From: Shumkonia mesophila
GTDB taxonomy: Bacteria; Pseudomonadota; Alphaproteobacteria; Rhodospirillales; Shumkoniaceae
Direction of reading: 5' to 3'
Assembly (NCBI RefSeq): GCF_026163695.1
Contig: NZ_JAOTID010000001.1
Span: 310,001 to 374,000, forward strand
DNA length: 64,000 nt
The notes under the pieces are model-generated. The model had not been told where the DNA came from and made no database searches. It worked only from the letters and a program-made list of their open reading frames with translations. The position numbers were made by a program, and so were the translations under genes. This document shows positions 35,101-42,933 of this stretch, one piece after another (position 1 is the stretch's first letter; each line of letters starts with the position of its first letter).

Positions 35101-35286
35101 ATCGCGGTGGGCTTCGGCCAAGGCGCCGAGGCGAGAAGGGCGCTCGGCCTCGCCGTGGTCGGCGGCCTGGTGGTTTCCCAGCTCCTCACGCTCTACCTGA
35201 CGCCGGTGATCTTCCTCTACTTCGACCGCCTGCAAGGCGCGCGCATGCCGCGCCGCCGGCGCGAAGCCGCCCAGCCCTCGGCCTAA
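32185..35286 (+). CDS. RND multidrug efflux permease (MdtB/MdtC-like)
   Basis: A proton-driven inner-membrane pump of 1033 aa with the usual 12-helix plan and two large periplasmic loops. It opens with NVSELCIRRPVMTSLLMVAL. The TM4 proton-relay pair is in LSVGFVVDDAIVMLENIVRH. Near the C-terminus come GIVKKNAIMMIDFALQAQR and PIMMTTMAAFVGTLPIA, standard for this subfamily. No outer-membrane channel gene lies beside the pair, so it must borrow one. It ends 3 bp from the convergent aroQ. Confidence 0.95.
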   Translation: MNVSELCIRRPVMTSLLMVALLVFGSIAYVSLPVSELPTVDFPTISVSASLPGADPETMASAVATPLENEFATIAGLDSITSTNTLGRTRITLQFALDRDIDAAAQDVQVAISSTLRKLPDEMTDPPTFRKVNPADASILYLALSSSTLPLTTVNEYAETILARRLSTVSGVAQVQVFGSQKFAVRIQVDPDALATRGIGIDEVAAAAQAGNVNQPTGSLSGPYQTLTIRASGKLMDATAFAQQIVAYREGAPVRLSDIATVIGSVENNKNAGWYNNARAAVLAIQRQPGTNTVRVVDAVMRELPAFRAQLPGSVELDVLYDRSETIRDSVADVQFTLVLAAGLVVLVIFLFLRNLPATIIPSLALPISVVGAFGGMHMFGFSLDNLSLMALTLSVGFVVDDAIVMLENIVRHAERGETRREAAFKGAREISFTIISMTLSLAAVFIPVLFMGGILGRLLNEFAITIVLAIFVSGFVSLTLTPMLCSRMIGTSKTAHHGRAYWLTQKGFDVMLAAYAASLGWCLKHRRIVFATFLMTIVGAGYLYVIVPKGFLPSEDTGRIIAYTEAATDISFDAMVRNQQQAAAIIAKDPNVAAFMSSVGSGGPRAAGNSGTLFLTLKPRHERELSADEVMQQLRRKLAGLPGINVFLQNPPSIRIGGRLSKSQYQYTLQDLDQEQLYASAGRLVEALSREPTFQGVTSDMDITSPSLDVHIDRNKAAVLGVTPAQIETALGSAYGSRQVSTIYTASNQYAVILEVEPAYQTDASALSRLYIRSSKDVLVPLTAVTTMKHGSAPLAINHQGQLPSVTVSFDLSPGVSLGEAVDRIGEVTRDLKLPATLSGSFSGTAQAFQDSFRGLGILVVMAILVVYIVLGILYESYVHPLTILSGLPSAGLGALLTLLLFGEELNLYGFVGIIMLIGIVKKNAIMMIDFALQAQRRDGMAAAEAIYEACLVRFRPIMMTTMAAFVGTLPIAVGFGQGAEARRALGLAVVGGLVVSQLLTLYLTPVIFLYFDRLQGARMPRRRREAAQPSA

Positions 35287-35289
35287 AGC

Positions 35290-35742
35290 CTACTTGGCCG
35301 GCTTCGCCTTCAGGCGCTTGGCGAAGGCCTCCAGCGCCAGATCGTAGCCCTGCGAGCCCAAACCGCAGATCATGCCGACCGAGACCTTGGAGATGTAGGA
35401 CAGGTGGCGGAAGGTTTCGCGCTGGTGGATGTTCGACAGGTGAACCTCGATGACCGCCATCTCGGCCGACGAGATGGCGTCCATGAGGGCGACCGAGGTG
35501 TGGGTGTAGGCCCCGGCGTTGAGCACGATGCCGGCGAACTTGCCGCGCGCCTGCTGGACCCAGGTCACCAGCTCGCCCTCGCTGTTGCTCTGCCTGCAGA
35601 CGACCTTGAGGCCGAGCTTGCGGCCGTGCTCGACGCAGCGCTTCTCGACATCGGCCAGCGTCTCGCGGCCATAGATTTCGGGCTGGCGGGTTCCCAGCAG
35701 GTTGAGGTTGGGGCCGTTCAGAAGAAGAATGGACGTCGCCAT
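35290..35742 (-). CDS. aroQ: Type II 3-dehydroquinate dehydratase
   Basis: The third step of the shikimate pathway, dehydrating 3-dehydroquinate to 3-dehydroshikimate as a cytosolic dodecamer. The 150-aa protein shows NGPNLNLLGTRQPEIYG with the catalytic Tyr and Arg, RQSNSEGELVTWVQQA, GIVLNAGAYTHTSVALMDA and the histidine region VIEVHLSNIHQRETFRH. Good ribosome site AAAGGAG 7 nt before ATG 35742. Confidence 0.97.
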   Translation of the reverse strand: MATSILLLNGPNLNLLGTRQPEIYGRETLADVEKRCVEHGRKLGLKVVCRQSNSEGELVTWVQQARGKFAGIVLNAGAYTHTSVALMDAISSAEMAVIEVHLSNIHQRETFRHLSYISKVSVGMICGLGSQGYDLALEAFAKRLKAKPAK

Positions 35743-35788
35743 GGGCGTGCTCCTTTGTGCGGCCGGATGCCGTCAGCCCGGCATCCGT

Positions 35789-35860
35789 TCAGGCGGGGAA
35801 ACCATACAACGCCGCCGGATTGTCGACCAGCACCTCGCGGAAGCCGCCCAGCAGCGCAGA
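35789..35860 (-). pseudogene. Remnant C-terminal tail of an amidohydrolase (minus copy)
   Basis: The minus strand reads LLGGFREVLVDNPAALYGFPA and a stop. The NPAxLYGF ending is characteristic of amidohydrolase-2 family metal-dependent hydrolases. The rest of the gene is missing: going upstream the frame enters antisense treZ sequence. A second tail points the opposite way. Confidence 0.55.
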
Positions 35861-35908
35861 TTGTTCACGGATAATGCCGCCGCCCTCTACGGATTTGCGC
35901 TCGCGTAG
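35838..35908 (+). pseudogene. Remnant C-terminal tail of an amidohydrolase (plus copy)
   Basis: The plus strand reads LAEAAQQRRLFTDNAAALYGF, then ALA and TAG 35906. This is the same DNxAALYGF ending as the minus-strand tail, with which it overlaps. Probably the relic of a second, related gene. The two tails face outward. Confidence 0.55.
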
Positions 35909-35968
35909 GCTCCCCGACCGGCCCATTTGAGAAGGGACGCCGTCCGACCGCCTCGAGGGAGGTTCGCC

Positions 35969-37816
35969 GTGAGCCGTTTCATCCATCGTATGCCGTTCGG
36001 TGCCGAAACCGGCGCCGGGGGAACCCGTTTTCGCCTGTGGGCGCCGGACGCCGAGGAGGTTTCCCTGCTGATCGAGCGCAGCGCGGAGGAAGGGACCATC
36101 GAGGTGCCGATGGCCGCCTTCGAAGACGGCTGGCGCGAGGCGCGGCTCCCCGACGCCGGCCCCGGCAGCCACTACCGGTTCCGCGTCGACGGCGGCCAGG
36201 CCGTACCCGATCCCGCCTCGCGCTTCCAGCCGGCCGACGTGCACGGCCCCAGCGAGGTCATCGATCCGCTGGCCTATCCCTGGCGGCATTCCGACTGGCG
36301 CGGCCGTCCGTGGGAGGAGAGCGTCTTCTACGAGCTTCACGTCGGCGCCTTTACCGCCGAGGGCACGTTTGCCGCCGCCGCCCGCCACCTCGAGGAACTG
36401 GCCGAGCTTGGCGTCACCGCCGTCGAGCTGATGCCGGTGGCCGACTGCCCGGGACGGCGCAACTGGGGCTACGACGGCGTCGGCCTGTTCGCCCCCGATT
36501 CCGCCTACGGCCGGCCCGACGACCTGAAGGCCCTTGTCGATGCCGCCCACGGGCTTGGCCTGATGGTTTTCCTCGACGTCGTCTACAACCACTTCGGCCC
36601 CGAGGGAAATTACCTCTCCGCCTATGCCGGGCGGTTCTTCGACCCCGCCCGCCAGACCCCGTGGGGCGCGGCCATCGCCTTCGATACCGAAGACAGCCGG
36701 CCGGTGCGCGACTTCTTCGTCAACAACGCCCTCTACTGGCTGGAGGAATACCGCTTCGACGGCCTGCGCCTGGACGCCGTGCACGCCATCGAGGATCGCT
36801 CCCGCCCCGACATCCTGGAGGAGCTGGCCGACGCCGTTAAGGCCGGTCCGGGGGCCGGGCGGCACGTCCATCTGGTGCTGGAGAACGGCCTCAATCAGGC
36901 CCATTACCTGGAGCGCGGGGGGGACGGCCGGCCGCGCCATTACGCCGCCCAATGGAACGACGACATCCACCACGCCTTCCATGTGCTGCTGACCGGGGAA
37001 ACGCACGGCTATTACACCGACTTCGGCGACGATGCCGCCGCCCACCTCGGCCGCTGCCTGGCCGAGGGCTTCGCCTATCAGGGCGAGGCCAGTCCCTATT
37101 TCAAAAGCAGGCGCGGCGAGGCCAGCGCGCAGTTGCCCCCCACCGCCTTCGTCGGCTTCGTGCAGAACCACGACCAGATCGGCAACCGGGCGCTGGGCGA
37201 CCGGCTGGGCACGCTGGCGCCGCCGGAGGCGCTTCGGGCGGCCACGGTGGCGCTGCTGCTGGCCCCGGCGGTGCCGTTGCTGTTCATGGGCCAGGAGTGG
37301 GGCGCCGCGCAGCCGTTCCTCTTCTTCTGCGACCTCGGCGACGCGCTGAAGGCGGCGGTGCGCGACGGCCGGCGGCGGGAGTTCGCCGACTTTCCCGCCT
37401 TCCGCGACGAGGCGGCCCGCGAGCGCATTCCCGATCCCACCGCCGAGGAAACCTTCCGCCGCTCGGTGCTGGTGCGCCCGGCGGCCGACGATGCCGCGGC
37501 CCTGGGGTGGCTCGACCTGCACCGCCAGTTGCTGTCGCTCCGCCGCTACGAGATCGCGCATCGGTTGGCGGGCGCCGCCGCCGGGCGCGTGCTCTGGCGG
37601 GCCGGGGCCGGCCTGATGGTGGCTTGGCGGCTGGGCGACGGCGCCCGGCTGACCATGATGGTCAACCTTGCCGCCGAACCGACCCCCGAGACCCCGCCGC
37701 GTGCGAGCGGGCGGCGGCTGTTCGCCACAGAAGACGACATCGGCCAGCCGGGGACGCCGCTTCCCGCGTGGTCGACCGCCGTCTTCCTCGCGGACGCCAC
37801 GGCCGGGCCGGCATGA
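35969..37816 (+). CDS. treZ: Malto-oligosyltrehalose trehalohydrolase
   Basis: TreZ releases trehalose from maltooligosyl-trehalose made by TreY. The 615-aa protein has an N-terminal CBM48-like domain (FGAETGAGGTRFRLWAPDAEE) and a GH13 barrel. Nucleophile D269 lies in FDGLRLDAVHAI, acid E305 in HLVLENGLN and D402 in VQNHDQIGNR. GTG 35969 is the start, with GGGAGG 6 nt before it; an ATG seven codons on is less well placed. Its stop overlaps the treY ATG. First gene of treZY. Confidence 0.95.
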   Translation: MSRFIHRMPFGAETGAGGTRFRLWAPDAEEVSLLIERSAEEGTIEVPMAAFEDGWREARLPDAGPGSHYRFRVDGGQAVPDPASRFQPADVHGPSEVIDPLAYPWRHSDWRGRPWEESVFYELHVGAFTAEGTFAAAARHLEELAELGVTAVELMPVADCPGRRNWGYDGVGLFAPDSAYGRPDDLKALVDAAHGLGLMVFLDVVYNHFGPEGNYLSAYAGRFFDPARQTPWGAAIAFDTEDSRPVRDFFVNNALYWLEEYRFDGLRLDAVHAIEDRSRPDILEELADAVKAGPGAGRHVHLVLENGLNQAHYLERGGDGRPRHYAAQWNDDIHHAFHVLLTGETHGYYTDFGDDAAAHLGRCLAEGFAYQGEASPYFKSRRGEASAQLPPTAFVGFVQNHDQIGNRALGDRLGTLAPPEALRAATVALLLAPAVPLLFMGQEWGAAQPFLFFCDLGDALKAAVRDGRRREFADFPAFRDEAARERIPDPTAEETFRRSVLVRPAADDAAALGWLDLHRQLLSLRRYEIAHRLAGAAAGRVLWRAGAGLMVAWRLGDGARLTMMVNLAAEPTPETPPRASGRRLFATEDDIGQPGTPLPAWSTAVFLADATAGPA

Positions 37817-40707
37817 GCGCCGCCGACATCCCCGCCATTCCCAGGGCCACCTATCGCCTGCAGTTCCACGGCGGGTTCGGCTTCGCCGACGCGAAAGCCG
37901 TGGTCGATTACCTGGACCGGCTCGGCATCAGCCATCTTTATGCCTCGCCCTATCTCAAGGCGCGCGCCGGCAGCACCCACGGCTACGACATCGTCGATCA
38001 CAACGCGCTCAACCCCGAGGTCGGCGACGAAGCGGCCTTTGCCGCCCTCTGCGACGCTTTGACGGAGCGCGGCATGGGCCAGATCCTCGACTTCGTGCCC
38101 AACCACATGGGGGTGGGCCTGGCCGACAACGCGTGGTGGCTCGACGTCCTGGAATGGGGCCGCCAATCGCCCCACGCCGAGGTCTTCGACATCGACTGGC
38201 GGCCCGCCCAGGCGGCGCTGCGCGGCAAGGTGCTGCTGCCCGTCCTCGGCGACCACTACGGCCGGGTGCTGGAAGCCGGCGAACTGCGGCTGTCCTTCGA
38301 CGCCGGCGAGGGCTCGTTCTCGGTGTGGTATTACGGGCATCGCTTTCCCATCTCGCCGCGCCAGTACGCCGGCCTTCTCGATGCCGCCGTCCGGACTCTC
38401 GCCGCCGACGCCGATTCGGGCGGCCGCGAGATCGAACCGATCGCCGCCGGCTTTCACGATCTCCGGCGTCCGGCCCGCTCGGCCCGCGGTCGCGCCGCCC
38501 GCCGCGAGAAGGCCCGCTCGCTCCAGCAGCGCCTGGCCGCCGCCGTCGCCCGTCACCCCGCCCTGGCCCGCCACGTCGAAGCGGCGGTGGCGCGCCTTAA
38601 CGGCACGCCCGGCGATGCCGCCAGTTTCGGCCCCCTGCACCGCCTGCTCGAAAGCCAGTCCTACCGTCTCGCCTTCTGGCGGGTCGCCGCCGAGGAGATC
38701 AATTATCGCCGCTTCTTCCAGATCAACGACCTGGCCGGGGTGCGCGTCGAGGTGCCGGCGGTGTTCGACGCCGTCCACGCCTTCGTCCTGCGCCTGATCG
38801 CCGAAGGCCGCATCCACGGCCTGCGCATCGACCACGTCGACGGCCTGTTCGACCCCCGCCGGTACCTGGAGCGTTTGCAGGCGCGGGCGCGCGCCGCCGC
38901 CGGCCTGCCCGACGGGCGGCCGTTCTACGTCGTCGTCGAGAAGATCCTGGCCGGCCACGAGCGCCTGCGCGAGGACTGGCCGGTGGCCGGCACCACCGGC
39001 TACGATTTCCTCAACCGGGTCAACGGCCTGTTCGTCGATGCCGCTTCCGAGCGGCCGCTGTCGCAGGTCTACCGGCGCCTCGTCGGCGGACCGGCCGACT
39101 TCGACGAGGTCGCCCATGAGGGCCGGCGCCAGGTCATGGACCTGGAGCTGGCCAGCGAACTTCGCGTGCTGGCCAACGGCTTCAACCGCCTGGCCGAGAT
39201 GAGCTGGCTGACCCGCGACCACACCCTGGTCGGCCTGCGCCAGGCGTTGCGCGAGGTGGCGGCCTGTTTTCCGGTCTATCGTACCTATGTCGACGCCCGG
39301 GGGGCGACCGCCGACGATCGCCGCGACCTCGACTGGGCGCTGTCCCTGGCCCGCAGACGCAGCCGCCGCGCCGACAAGAGCGTCTTCGATTTCGTCCACG
39401 CCGCGCTGACCACCGACCTGGCGGCCGGCCGGCACGGCCCCTACCGGCGAAACGAGGTCCGGCGCCTGGCCATGAAGTTCCAGCAGTACACCGGCCCGGT
39501 CACCGCCAAGGGCGTCGAGGATACCGCGTTTTATCGGTTCAACCGGCTGATCTCGCTGAACGAGGTGGGCGGCGAACCGGCCCGTTTCGGCACCACCGCT
39601 TCGGCCTTCCACCATGGCATGCAGGAGCGGGCCCGCGCCTGGCCCCATGCCATGCTGGCCTCCGCCACCCATGACACCAAGCGCGGCGAGGACGCCCGGG
39701 CGCGCATCGACGCCCTGTCGGAGATTCCCGGCCTGTGGGAGCACCGGGTGCGGCGCTGGCGGACCCTCACGCGCCGCCTGCGGGTCGACGTGGACGGCCG
39801 CCCCGCCCCCGCCGCCAACGACGAATACCTGCTTTACCAAGCCCTGGTCGGCGCCTGGCCGGCCGAATTCCATGGCGCGGCGCCCCTCGACGCCGACGCG
39901 CTCGACGCGTTCCGCGAGCGGATCGTCGCCTACATGGCCAAGGCGGTGCGCGAGGCCAAGGTCCATTCCAGCTGGATCGACCCCGATCAGGCCTACGAGG
40001 CGGCGCTGGCCACCTTCATCGGCCGCCTGCTGGACGGCCGGCGGCGCAACCTCTTCCTCGACGACTTCCGGGCTTTCCACCGGCGGGTGGCGGAGTTGGG
40101 CGCCGTCAATGCGCTGGCCCAGGCCGTCCTCAAGCTGACGGCGCCGGGGGTGCCCGACTTCTATCAGGGCGGCGAACTGTGGGACTTCAGCCTGGTCGAC
40201 CCCGACAACCGGCGCCCCGTCGATTTCGGCCTCCGGCGCCGGCTGCTCGACGACCTGTCGAGAATGGCCATCGGCGACGGCGTGGCGGACCTGCTGCGGA
40301 CCTGGCCGGACGGCCGCATCAAGCTGTTCGTCCTCTGGCGCCTGCTGTCCATCCGGCGAGAGCACCCCGAGTTTTTTGCGGAAGGCCGTTACGAAGCGGT
40401 AACCGTGGCCGGCGGAAAGGCCGATCACGTGGTCGCTTTTGTGCGGCGGAATGCCGGCGCCGCGCTTCTGGTGGCGGTGCCCCGCCTGGCCTTCCGCCTC
40501 AGCGATACCGGGCGGCCCTTCCCTCTCGGTGCCGACGCCTGGGGAGACACCGCGCTCGCTTTGCCTGACGACCTCGCTTCGGGGGCGTGGTCCCATCTTT
40601 TCACCGGAGCACACCCGACCGCCGCCAGCGATGGCCGGCTGGCCGTCGCCGACCTGCTGTCAGTCCTGCCGGTCGCCGTCGCCCTGCGAACCGGGGTCGA
40701 CGGCTAG
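37813..40707 (+). CDS. treY: Malto-oligosyltrehalose synthase
   Basis: TreY (964 aa, GH13) isomerises the reducing-end alpha-1,4 bond of maltooligosaccharides to alpha-1,1. It opens with PRATYRLQFHGGFGFADAK, typical of the family. Catalytic segments are GLRIDHVDGLFDP (nucleophile), YVVVEKILAGHE (acid) and LASATHDTKRGEDARARID. It overlaps treZ by 4 nt, and its last 48 bp overlap the end of malQ on the other strand. Confidence 0.96.
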   Translation: MSAADIPAIPRATYRLQFHGGFGFADAKAVVDYLDRLGISHLYASPYLKARAGSTHGYDIVDHNALNPEVGDEAAFAALCDALTERGMGQILDFVPNHMGVGLADNAWWLDVLEWGRQSPHAEVFDIDWRPAQAALRGKVLLPVLGDHYGRVLEAGELRLSFDAGEGSFSVWYYGHRFPISPRQYAGLLDAAVRTLAADADSGGREIEPIAAGFHDLRRPARSARGRAARREKARSLQQRLAAAVARHPALARHVEAAVARLNGTPGDAASFGPLHRLLESQSYRLAFWRVAAEEINYRRFFQINDLAGVRVEVPAVFDAVHAFVLRLIAEGRIHGLRIDHVDGLFDPRRYLERLQARARAAAGLPDGRPFYVVVEKILAGHERLREDWPVAGTTGYDFLNRVNGLFVDAASERPLSQVYRRLVGGPADFDEVAHEGRRQVMDLELASELRVLANGFNRLAEMSWLTRDHTLVGLRQALREVAACFPVYRTYVDARGATADDRRDLDWALSLARRRSRRADKSVFDFVHAALTTDLAAGRHGPYRRNEVRRLAMKFQQYTGPVTAKGVEDTAFYRFNRLISLNEVGGEPARFGTTASAFHHGMQERARAWPHAMLASATHDTKRGEDARARIDALSEIPGLWEHRVRRWRTLTRRLRVDVDGRPAPAANDEYLLYQALVGAWPAEFHGAAPLDADALDAFRERIVAYMAKAVREAKVHSSWIDPDQAYEAALATFIGRLLDGRRRNLFLDDFRAFHRRVAELGAVNALAQAVLKLTAPGVPDFYQGGELWDFSLVDPDNRRPVDFGLRRRLLDDLSRMAIGDGVADLLRTWPDGRIKLFVLWRLLSIRREHPEFFAEGRYEAVTVAGGKADHVVAFVRRNAGAALLVAVPRLAFRLSDTGRPFPLGADAWGDTALALPDDLASGAWSHLFTGAHPTAASDGRLAVADLLSVLPVAVALRTGVDG

Positions 40708-42915
40708 GGGCGCCATACCGGGCCCGGCCCGGCCTTCGGCGGCCAGCATGGCGGCCAGCCGGCGAAGCCTGGGATCGGCCATCAGCGCCTCGACGGTCAG
40801 CGGCAGCCGGCGCTTCCAGTTGGGGTGCTCGTCGCGGGTGCCCGGCAGATTGGTCTGCTCGACGAGCCCCAGCACGTCTTCGGGCCTAACCATCAGCAGA
40901 TGGGCCGGCGTGCGGGCCAGGAAGCGATAGGCGGAAAGCGCGATGTCGTCGGGCGACGGATGGCCGCCCTCGGGTAGCCCGCCATGGGCGTGCAAGGCGT
41001 CGGCGAGCGCGGTGCGATCCTCGACGCGCTCGCGCTTGGCGGCGCGCTCGGCCCCGGAAGAGGCGAGCAGGCCGAGCCGGGCCCGCGTCTCGATGTCGTG
41101 GCCGCTCCAGTAGCCGGGCAGCGGCGGCAGGTCGTGGGTGGCGACCGCGGCCAGCGCCAGTTGGGGATAGTGGGCCGGCGGCGTGAACCCGCCGTCGCCG
41201 CGCTCGAAATAAAGCAGCCGGTAGGACAGGATGCCGGCCTGGGCCAGGCGTTCGCGGAAGCCGTCGGGAACGGTGCCCAGGTCCTCGCCGATGACGACGC
41301 AGCCATGGCGCCGGCTTTCCAGGGCGACGATGCCAAGCAGGTCCTCCAGCGGGAAGCGCATGTACGCGCCCTCGGCCGGCGAGCCCCCGGCCGGAATCCA
41401 GAACTGGCGGGCCAGCCCCATCACGTGGTCGATGCGCACGGCGCCGGCATGGCGCATGTTGGCCCTGAGGAGGGCGATGAACGGCGCATAGGCCGCCTCG
41501 CCCAAGGCATGCGGATCGAACGGCGGCAGGCCCCAGCCCTGGCCGTCCGGATTGAAGGCGTCGGGCGGCGCGCCGATCTCGGCGCCGAACACCAGCGAAT
41601 CCTGGTGGATCCACGCTTCCGCCCCGTCCGGCGACGCCCCCAGCGCGATATCGCGATAGAGCCCGATCGTAAGGCCGGCCTGCCGGCCCGCCTCGGCCGC
41701 CGCCGCCAGCTGGCGGTCGGCTTCCCATTGCAGGTAGAGGAAGAAGTCGACGGCTTCGGGCTCGGTCGTGCAAAACGCCGCCACGCCGGCGCCGTCGGGC
41801 CGCCGGCAGTCGGCCGGCCAGCTTCGCCAGTCGGGACCGAGGGCGGCGCTGAGTGCGTCGAAGGCGGCGTGCGCCGCCAGCTCCCCGCCGCCGCGGCGCG
41901 CAAAATCGCGGAAGGCGGCGCCGCGCTCGCTGCCGCCCTCCAGATGGCGCACCCTGAACCCGGCGAACAGGGTGCGCAGGGCGTCGAACTTGAGCGACGC
42001 CACCCCCTCGTAGTCGATCAGTTCCAGACGGGCCAGGGCGTCCCGCGTCCTGGCGAAGGCAGGCCCGGCGAAGCGTTGCCGAGCGGCCGGGTCGTCGGCC
42101 CAGTCGGGCACCGCCTCGACATCGATGAAGAGTGCGTTGAGGAATCCGCGGTTCGAGCCGTAATAGGGGCTGTCGTGGGTGGGCCTGGCCGGAAACAGGG
42201 CGTTCAGCGGGGTCACTCCGACGGCGCCGGCCCCGAGGCCGCCGGCGGCGCGGGCGAGGTCGGCCAGCGCGGTGAAGTCGCCGATCCCCCAATCGCCCGC
42301 GGAACGCAGCGCATAGGGCTCGACGGCCATGCCCCAGGCGCGGCCGCCGGCTTCCCACGCCGCCGGCAGGTGGCAGCGGGCCGGCGCCACGATGAGGGTC
42401 TGCGTGCATCCCTTGCGCCCGGCCACCGCCGGACCGTCCAGGCACAGCCGGTGATAGCCGAGCGGCAGCCCCGCCCCGAGGTCGAGGCGCACCGCCAGCA
42501 GCGGTTCGTCGTTCGGCCCCTCGGTCCGGCCTCCGGCCAGTTCGCCAGGGTGCGCCGACCCGGCGCGCCCGCCGCCGTCTTCGAATTCCAGCCGCCAGTC
42601 GAGCCGGACGTTGCCGGCCGCCGCCGCGAACAGGGCGTCGACGGCGACGGCGCCCTCGCCGGCGACGACCACCCGCACCGGATCGAGTGCCCGTTCCGCC
42701 CACCGGGCCTCGAGCGCCCTCAACACGGCCTCGGCGGCGGCCTCGTCCGCCGCCGGCCGGCCGAGGCCGGCCAGCAGGGCGGAAAGCGGCCCGGCGGCGA
42801 CGGAATGGACCCGCCCGGTGATGTCGCGGTAGGTGGGCCCGATGCCGACGGCTTCGGCCAGCCGGGCAAGGAACGGGCCGGGTGGGGATGCCGGATGGGA
42901 AGGGTCGTCGGTCAT
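40660..42915 (-). CDS. malQ: 4-alpha-glucanotransferase
   Basis: Amylomaltase (751 aa, GH77) that transfers maltooligosyl units between glucan chains, helping recycle short chains from debranching. The N-terminal extension is the MalQ type of E. coli. Catalytic regions are MRHAGAVRIDHVMGL (nucleophile), VVIGEDLGTVPDGF (acid) and AAVATHDLPPLPGYWSG. Also visible is SPYYGSNRGFLNALFIDVE. Last gene of the minus-strand glucan operon, 18 bp from glgX. Its 3' end overlaps treY by 48 bp. Confidence 0.95.
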   Translation of the reverse strand: MTDDPSHPASPPGPFLARLAEAVGIGPTYRDITGRVHSVAAGPLSALLAGLGRPAADEAAAEAVLRALEARWAERALDPVRVVVAGEGAVAVDALFAAAAGNVRLDWRLEFEDGGGRAGSAHPGELAGGRTEGPNDEPLLAVRLDLGAGLPLGYHRLCLDGPAVAGRKGCTQTLIVAPARCHLPAAWEAGGRAWGMAVEPYALRSAGDWGIGDFTALADLARAAGGLGAGAVGVTPLNALFPARPTHDSPYYGSNRGFLNALFIDVEAVPDWADDPAARQRFAGPAFARTRDALARLELIDYEGVASLKFDALRTLFAGFRVRHLEGGSERGAAFRDFARRGGGELAAHAAFDALSAALGPDWRSWPADCRRPDGAGVAAFCTTEPEAVDFFLYLQWEADRQLAAAAEAGRQAGLTIGLYRDIALGASPDGAEAWIHQDSLVFGAEIGAPPDAFNPDGQGWGLPPFDPHALGEAAYAPFIALLRANMRHAGAVRIDHVMGLARQFWIPAGGSPAEGAYMRFPLEDLLGIVALESRRHGCVVIGEDLGTVPDGFRERLAQAGILSYRLLYFERGDGGFTPPAHYPQLALAAVATHDLPPLPGYWSGHDIETRARLGLLASSGAERAAKRERVEDRTALADALHAHGGLPEGGHPSPDDIALSAYRFLARTPAHLLMVRPEDVLGLVEQTNLPGTRDEHPNWKRRLPLTVEALMADPRLRRLAAMLAAEGRAGPGMAPLAVDPGSQGDGDRQD

Positions 42916-42933
42916 GGCGATCCGCCCCTTGCC

